A DNA stretch of 64,000 nucleotides, from contig NZ_JAODIY010000009.1 in NCBI RefSeq assembly GCF_026586665.1, forward strand, positions 124,001 through 188,000. The letters are read 5' to 3'. A program made the position numbers and the translations under genes. The notes under the pieces are model-generated. The model worked only from the letters and a program-made list of their open reading frames with translations, was not told the DNA's origin and searched no databases. This document shows positions 59,338 through 64,000 of the stretch, piece after piece (the first letter of the stretch is position 1; every line of letters starts with the position of its first letter). This stretch comes from Halovenus rubra (lineage in GTDB: Archaea; Halobacteriota; Halobacteria; Halobacteriales; Haloarculaceae).

Positions 59338-61725
59338 TTATGTAACTGTCATAATGTATGAACTGCTGACAAGCAAGGCATTGTAGAGACCGTGGACCAC
59401 TGAGACAATCAAAACACTGGCGGTCCGGACGTAGATAACACCCCAGAGACAGGAGATAACAAAGAGCAAAGAGAGTGTAACAGCAACAGAAGGAAGGTTG
59501 CTATCGAAGTACGCTGGAAGGTGTGCGAGCGCAAAGATTGCACTTGCTACCCCAACTGCTATCCTCGGAGAGAACCACTCTTGTACGTATTTCTGGATAA
59601 CGTTACGGTACAGCAACTCCTCGACCGGCGCGTTCACGAAAAGCATTAGCGGAACAAGCACCAGCAGTAGCCATGGGTCTCCGTCCTCAGCACTGAAAAG
59701 CGGGTGGTCAGCAACAGGTAATCCCAATCCCGTGATGAGAACCGAGGCAAGAACCCAGACACCGACCGACGCGAGAACCCCGCCAGCGATAATTCCGATA
59801 TCTCGCTTTGACGGCCACGCGATGTCGAGATATGCCACGCCGCGCCGCGTTACGTAGAGAAATCCGAGTGCGACGAGTACATAACCGACGTACTCAGCGA
59901 CAAATAAAATCGGAAGCAACAGTCCAACAGGTCGGTCAAGTCCGACTACTAGCGCAACCGAAAGGCCGACAGATTGGCCAAGAACAACAGCCATCAACGA
60001 CAGTATGGCAGCTGCATAGATTGTAAACACCCGCCCGACGCCAGTCTGTTCACGACCATAGGATTCCAGTCTCGCAACAGCATACCGCCGCGAGCCGTCG
60101 ATAATGACGACAACTACGAGGCTGAACACTCCGAGTGCGAGTCCCTGTTTTGTAAGCGAGACTGGGCTGTCGGCGGCCGTTACGAGTGCAGCAAGTGCCA
60201 CAGCAGTACCGGTCAAGAGTAACGTCGTGGTTCCATGGACCAGCGCAGCAACGACCGAGGGGACTAACGTCTCGACACTGTCGAACACCTCGGAGGTTTC
60301 GAACTTCGGTAAGGCTGACCCGATACCAAGCGCGAACGCGCTACTGGCAATGACCACGCCTCCGACAAGTGGTGTCACAACCAGTACGAACGCTGGCGTG
60401 ACAAACGGGCCAGTTATGACGTAGAGCGCGATGCCAAACAGCGTTATCCCGAGACCGAGACAGCTCCCAATGAGGAGTTTAGCATGGACAAAGGTCTTGC
60501 CTGGGGTGTTAGACAAGACTAGCTGTGACAACATCGCACCCTCGGTTCCGAGCGGGTTTAAACAAAAGAGTGCTCCGGCCACCCAGACGCCACCAATAAC
60601 GAGTGTTGCTCCTATTGCAGGCGGTAGCGCGGCTGGTGATTCGAGTGCAACAGGCAGTATCACCGCCAAAATAGGCATACTATAATAAAGCAGATACACG
60701 TACTGGTCAGGGCGACGAAGTGCGCCGGTGACGTAACCGCGTGCAACTCGGAGGAGTTGTGACCGAGCAGTTAGCCCACCCAGTCTCCCGATTGTTCCAC
60801 TCGGGGGCGTCTCGAAGTCGGGAGCGTCACCGGAGACTGAACTATCGTCTACACCTCTCGACCGGGATGGCGAAGCATACCAGAATTTCGGCGCAATGCG
60901 AACTTGAACAGCAAAGACGAGCGGAATCGAAACAAGGACAAGAGCAGCGGCAAACAGCGGTCTGATACCTAGTGATCCACCGAGTGGTGACCCCACAAAC
61001 AGCAAGTCAGCGTACCAGCCAAGCGGCGTTACCGGGTCCGCGGTCGGTAGCTCGTCTGCTGTCGCGCTGGCTTGTCCCGAGAGAAAGCCACCGGTGAGCG
61101 CAAGTACAAACAAGAGCAACGAGAGAGAGGCTGTGAGGAGACGGCGAGCGTACTCAGGAAGCCCAAGTTGCTCAATGCCTACCCAGAGCAGATACGCGAG
61201 TGTGTGCCCGATAAGCAACGTCAAGACGAGTACAGGGATTATGAAAACAAACACGGCGACCGGAAACAGCGGTGAACGCGCACCGATAGCGAACGCGAGC
61301 ACGGGGACAAAAAGAAAGCCCATCGGCGTCAGCCACACGCCCAAAAAATAGAGGAATTTCCCGACGACGATTGCCCGGGTCGGGGCACTGGTCAACAACA
61401 CCGATTGTACCGGGTCCCGAGCGAGAGACTGTGCTCCACCAAGTCCGCCAAGAATTGCGAATGCGATTAGTCCCGGCACCAGGAGATTGCGTGTGACTGC
61501 GATAATCTCGATGTCGATACCGGTTCGTGAACGAACGCCGAGGCTATGCCCACCACGAATCAAAAGCAACACTGTCGGAAAGACCAGTAACGCGAGCAGG
61601 CCGTAGATGACACGCTGTCGCCGAGAGTCATTTCGTCGCCACAGGTCGGTTGCTTGCCCTCGGGCGATATACCATCCTACAAGCAGGTCCTGTAAGAGAC
61701 TGTTGGCGTTGCCTCGCCCGTTCAT
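59338..61725 (-). CDS. ABC-2-type permease fused to a CPBP protease domain
   Basis: This protein has 795 residues. The N-terminal about 560 residues are a polytopic ABC permease with two sets of helices and an acidic cytoplasmic loop near 290. The C-terminal about 200 residues are a CPBP intramembrane protease with all three motifs: E-E-L-L-Y-R-N (Glu-Glu-x-x-x-Arg), F-A-L-A-H-L-P and V-V-H-G-L-Y-N. The stop of the cognate ATPase gene upstream overlaps this start by 4 bp. The unit may be an exporter that processes or senses its substrate. Fusion instead of two adjacent genes is the unusual part. Confidence 0.85.
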   Translation of the reverse strand: MNGRGNANSLLQDLLVGWYIARGQATDLWRRNDSRRQRVIYGLLALLVFPTVLLLIRGGHSLGVRSRTGIDIEIIAVTRNLLVPGLIAFAILGGLGGAQSLARDPVQSVLLTSAPTRAIVVGKFLYFLGVWLTPMGFLFVPVLAFAIGARSPLFPVAVFVFIIPVLVLTLLIGHTLAYLLWVGIEQLGLPEYARRLLTASLSLLLFVLALTGGFLSGQASATADELPTADPVTPLGWYADLLFVGSPLGGSLGIRPLFAAALVLVSIPLVFAVQVRIAPKFWYASPSRSRGVDDSSVSGDAPDFETPPSGTIGRLGGLTARSQLLRVARGYVTGALRRPDQYVYLLYYSMPILAVILPVALESPAALPPAIGATLVIGGVWVAGALFCLNPLGTEGAMLSQLVLSNTPGKTFVHAKLLIGSCLGLGITLFGIALYVITGPFVTPAFVLVVTPLVGGVVIASSAFALGIGSALPKFETSEVFDSVETLVPSVVAALVHGTTTLLLTGTAVALAALVTAADSPVSLTKQGLALGVFSLVVVVIIDGSRRYAVARLESYGREQTGVGRVFTIYAAAILSLMAVVLGQSVGLSVALVVGLDRPVGLLLPILFVAEYVGYVLVALGFLYVTRRGVAYLDIAWPSKRDIGIIAGGVLASVGVWVLASVLITGLGLPVADHPLFSAEDGDPWLLLVLVPLMLFVNAPVEELLYRNVIQKYVQEWFSPRIAVGVASAIFALAHLPAYFDSNLPSVAVTLSLLFVISCLWGVIYVRTASVLIVSVVHGLYNALLVSSSYIMTVT

Positions 61726-62510
61726 ACGTGCTCCCGGTCGGTCGTAATCTCAAGAAACGCCTCTTCGAGCGTTCCCTGACCATCTTCTGACTCGGTGCGG
61801 TCGACGAGTTCGGTCGGAGAGTCCTCGGCAACCAACTCTCCTTCGTAGAGGACACCAACCGTATCAGCGAGTTCTTCGACTACGGAGAGAATATGTGAAG
61901 AGAGAAACACGGTTGTTCCTTGCCGTACCTGTTCGGTAACTAGGTCGATAACGGTTCGTGATGCACGTGGGTCAAGTCCACTTGTCGGCTCGTCGAGAAA
62001 CGCAACGTCTGGCTCATGAAGTAGAGCCTGTACAAGGCCGACCTTCCGGCGCATCCCCTGTGAGTAGGTAGCGATGCGGTCTCCCGCTGCATCGAGCAGG
62101 CCGATACGTTCCAGTAGCTGGTCAATTCGTTCGTCGGAGGTCGATACATCGAGGTTGCGGATATCGGCAGCGTATGCGAGCTGCTCGCGTGCGGTAAAGG
62201 TTTCATAGACGGGCGGTTCGTGTGGCAGATAGCCAATGTGTTGTTTGACTCGTTCACGATTAGTAACCGGGACACCCATCACATGGGCTTTCCCAGCAGT
62301 TGGCGAAAGTAGCGTCGTCAGCATTTCGATGGTCGTTGTTTTGCCAGCTCCATTCGGACCGAGAAATCCGTAGACGGTCCCCTGAGAAATAGCGATGTCG
62401 AGGTCCGAGACAGCAACTGTATCGCCGTACTGTTTGGTCAACTCCTCTGTAGCGATTGCTGGTCTGGCAAGGTCGTATTCATCCCCATCATGTTCGTGGC
62501 GCGGACTCAT
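61722..62510 (-). CDS. ABC transporter ATP-binding protein
   Basis: This ATPase has 262 residues from the ATG at 62510; an in-frame start at 62606 would add 32 atypical residues. It has Walker A G-P-N-G-A-G-K-T-T, a signature S-Q-G-M-R-R-K and Walker B V-A-F-L-D-E-P-T-S-G-L-D. The C-terminal extension is of the DrrA/CcmA type. It partners with the permease-CPBP fusion immediately downstream, with a 4-bp overlap. The transport direction is probably export, as for most ABC-2 systems. Confidence 0.92.
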   Translation of the reverse strand: MSPRHEHDGDEYDLARPAIATEELTKQYGDTVAVSDLDIAISQGTVYGFLGPNGAGKTTTIEMLTTLLSPTAGKAHVMGVPVTNRERVKQHIGYLPHEPPVYETFTAREQLAYAADIRNLDVSTSDERIDQLLERIGLLDAAGDRIATYSQGMRRKVGLVQALLHEPDVAFLDEPTSGLDPRASRTVIDLVTEQVRQGTTVFLSSHILSVVEELADTVGVLYEGELVAEDSPTELVDRTESEDGQGTLEEAFLEITTDREHV

Positions 62511-62862
62511 TATGTAGCTCTGATTACCCCTGTACGAAAAGTATTTATCACCGATTCCTGTCAAACAGGCCGAGTTACGCTCTGCATAGGGCATCACGTT
62601 CGACAACGACTGTTATTGGTGCAGTTCGTCAACAGTTCTCTGGAACCATGTTGTCGAATACCTCGTGTGAGCGTTTCTCAGCGTTTTGATTCTTATACTG
62701 AGATCGATATTAGAACAGTAACCAACAGAAATATTCATATTAGGGTTGTATACAGCCACATGTTTGCCAGAACAGCAAAGATTCCAACAAGTGTTTCAAA
62801 ATCCTTGTTGCGGGTACTGCTTCGACACGTTTAACCGTATACCTCCTCTCCACACTATTGCA
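62511..62862 (+). promoter_or_regulatory. Spacer with cspA promoter
   Basis: The 352 bp between the ATPase and cspA starts hold no gene. GTTTAAC at 62829-62835, about 31 nt before the cspA ATG, is a good TATA box. The rest is divergent upstream region; no binding site is recognised. Confidence 0.5.
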
Positions 62863-63057
62863 ATGGCAAACGGTAAGGTTGATTTCTTCAACGACACAGG
62901 CGGTTACGGTTTCATCGAGACAGACGACGCAGACGAAGACGTTTTCTTCCACATGGAGGACGTTGGCGGTGAAGACCTAACTGAAGGCACCGAAATCGAA
63001 TTCGACATCGAGCAGGCCCCGAAAGGACCTCGCGCGAAGAACGTCGTTCGCCTCTAA
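62863..63057 (+). CDS. cspA: Cold-shock domain protein CspA
   Basis: This small RNA/DNA-binding protein of 64 residues has a cold-shock OB fold. The start M-A-N-G-K-V-D-F-F-N-D-T-G-G-Y-G-F-I matches the family, with RNP1 G-Y-G-F-I and RNP2 D-V-F-F-H. The basic residues at the bacterial surface are partly replaced by Asp/Glu, as usual for haloarchaeal members. It probably acts as an RNA chaperone. The TATA-like box places the transcript start close to the ATG. Confidence 0.95.
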   Translation: MANGKVDFFNDTGGYGFIETDDADEDVFFHMEDVGGEDLTEGTEIEFDIEQAPKGPRAKNVVRL

Positions 63058-63253
63058 ACGAGGATTCGAATCTCACTACGGTTAGCTACTGTCTTTGACA
63101 GTGGCTGACCGATTCTTCTACTTACAACAGTTCTGAGCGGCTGCTCTGTACAGAGCAGTGCTTGGACATCTCACAAAAAGTTGCTAACGGTCAGTACACT
63201 CAACAACGAGAGTTGTTAGTCGTCAGTACAACAGACACATCGGCGGGTGCCAG

Positions 63254-63538
63254 TTACTCGATATGGCCTTCTTCACGGAGCTGGTCGGCATCTTGATTAG
63301 TGTAACGCCATTCAATGTTGGCTTTCTCGTCTTGCCAGTCCCAAGGCTCAACCAGAACAACGTCACCCTCTTCAATCCAAGTCCGGTATTTCATTCGACC
63401 CGGAATCCGCCCCAAGCGGTCCTCACCGTCCTCACACTGTACGCGTACGTGGTTGCCGCCGTCGTGTCGGGTCACGACAGCGAACAACTCGTCGTCGTTG
63501 GGCATACGAAGATTACGTCGCCCAGAATCTTCAGTCAC
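63254..63538 (-). CDS. eif1A: Translation initiation factor aIF-1A
   Basis: This 94-residue factor helps place Met-tRNA on the 30S subunit. It has the S1/OB-fold core: [31 protein letters not shown] and [12 protein letters not shown]. The C-terminal E-W-R-Y-T is the archaeal continuation. The start chosen gives the family's usual length. It is convergent with cspA. Confidence 0.96.
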   Translation of the reverse strand: MTEDSGRRNLRMPNDDELFAVVTRHDGGNHVRVQCEDGEDRLGRIPGRMKYRTWIEEGDVVLVEPWDWQDEKANIEWRYTNQDADQLREEGHIE

Positions 63539-63739
63539 AGCAGTACTAATAGAGGCACACAGTAAAGTCCTGCGTGATTAATGTGAGCGACACACAGGAC
63601 CGGGCTGTCATAAACTGGGTTAAGTAGCGGTGTTAGGTCAAGGCCAACTGGCGGTCAGTTGACCAACGCACATTCCAGAGGATAGTTAGTGTCGGTACGC
63701 TTTAATCCACGTAACACTCATACTGTAGTACACTATCAT

Positions 63740-64000
63740 ATGTCAGATAAAAATTCATCTACATCGTTGGAACACCTACTTACGGATTCTGTCCGAGAGG
63801 CCATGGATCACTCTGCGTATGGGAGTTGGCGCAACATTGCAACCGACGACGCTGTTTCGTTGAGCTTTGGGTTTCCGGATCCGGACCTGTTCCCTGAAGA
63901 TAAATTACATACTTCTCTCAAGACAGTTCTCGCTGACGAGGGGGACGACGCTCTTCAGTACGGTGGCGGTGACTATCAGGAATCACTGACATCGTTCCTC
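63740..64000 (+). CDS. PLP-dependent aminotransferase, 5' part only
   Basis: The frame from ATG 63740 is open to the window end (87 residues). It starts M-S-D-K-N-S-S-T and has S-L-S-F-G-F-P-D-P-D-L-F-P and A-L-Q-Y-G-G-G-D-Y, the N-terminal substrate loop and PLP-anchor region of fold-type I aminotransferases of the 2-aminoadipate/MocR type. No helix-turn-helix precedes it, so it is the stand-alone enzyme and not a MocR regulator. The catalytic lysine lies outside the window. Confidence 0.8.
   Translation, partial: MSDKNSSTSLEHLLTDSVREAMDHSAYGSWRNIATDDAVSLSFGFPDPDLFPEDKLHTSLKTVLADEGDDALQYGGGDYQESLTSFL

Overview
The window is chromosomal DNA from a haloarchaeon (class Halobacteria). The encoded proteins are strongly acidic. 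Most genes have TATA-like boxes about 27-31 nt before the start codon and no Shine-Dalgarno leader. The core genes are archaeal: aIF-1A, ribosomal L21e, SRP19, Gar1, a two-ring CDC48 ATPase, an aCPSF-type beta-CASP nuclease, CheF and Agl23. GC content looks moderate for the class, judged by eye.

Layout. 1-14 kb: a divergent pair of Rieske proteins, DnaJ with a degenerate adenylate-forming-enzyme relative, membrane proteins, an aldo/keto reductase, a DUF1611 protein with a sulfatase-like enzyme, the glycosylation-associated membrane protein Agl23, a RuvC/YqgF-fold protein, a PLP lyase and a beta-CASP nuclease. 15-21.5 kb: tRNA-Lys(UUU), then a complete dipeptide/oligopeptide ABC transporter operon in the order binding protein, two permeases, two ATPases. 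Its binding protein has a tandem-repeat linker. 21.5-39 kb: CDC48, a PAS histidine kinase, a nitrilase-family enzyme, a PhoU-like regulator, an NAD-kinase relative, a CinA-type protein, photolyase, srp19-gar1, a tandem cheF pair, a UDP-sugar pyrophosphorylase next to glmS (amino-sugar supply), and L21e.

39.4-55.7 kb is an accessory island that starts exactly at the 3' end of tRNA-Ala(GGC). A direct repeat of about 188 bp (about 91% identical, no gaps) lies at the tRNA end and again 9,012 bp downstream. Between the copies sits a 9-kb element with a short, apparently intact tyrosine integrase at its far end. It carries small membrane proteins, two AbrB-like relatives (one decayed), a decayed type I restriction subunit, a zinc-ribbon/TIGR02391 protein, and an AT-rich block with a HIT protein and a translationally coupled pair: a three-TM membrane protein and a TIR-like (ThsB/DUF1863-type) protein. 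The block is bracketed by an exact 15-bp repeat. The second copy of the long repeat opens a second stretch (pilin, SelO, a decayed integrase of a different, longer type, an orphan iron-type binding protein, a CPBP protease). I read this as two related elements integrated in tandem at one tRNA gene. The TIR/membrane pair is the best candidate for an under-described immune system.

55.7-64 kb returns to core-like genes: a methyltransferase, an M28 peptidase, the UPF0200/UPF0201 pair, an intergenic stretch rich in hairpins, an ABC exporter whose permease is fused to a CPBP protease, a cold-shock protein, aIF-1A, and the start of an aminotransferase cut by the window edge.
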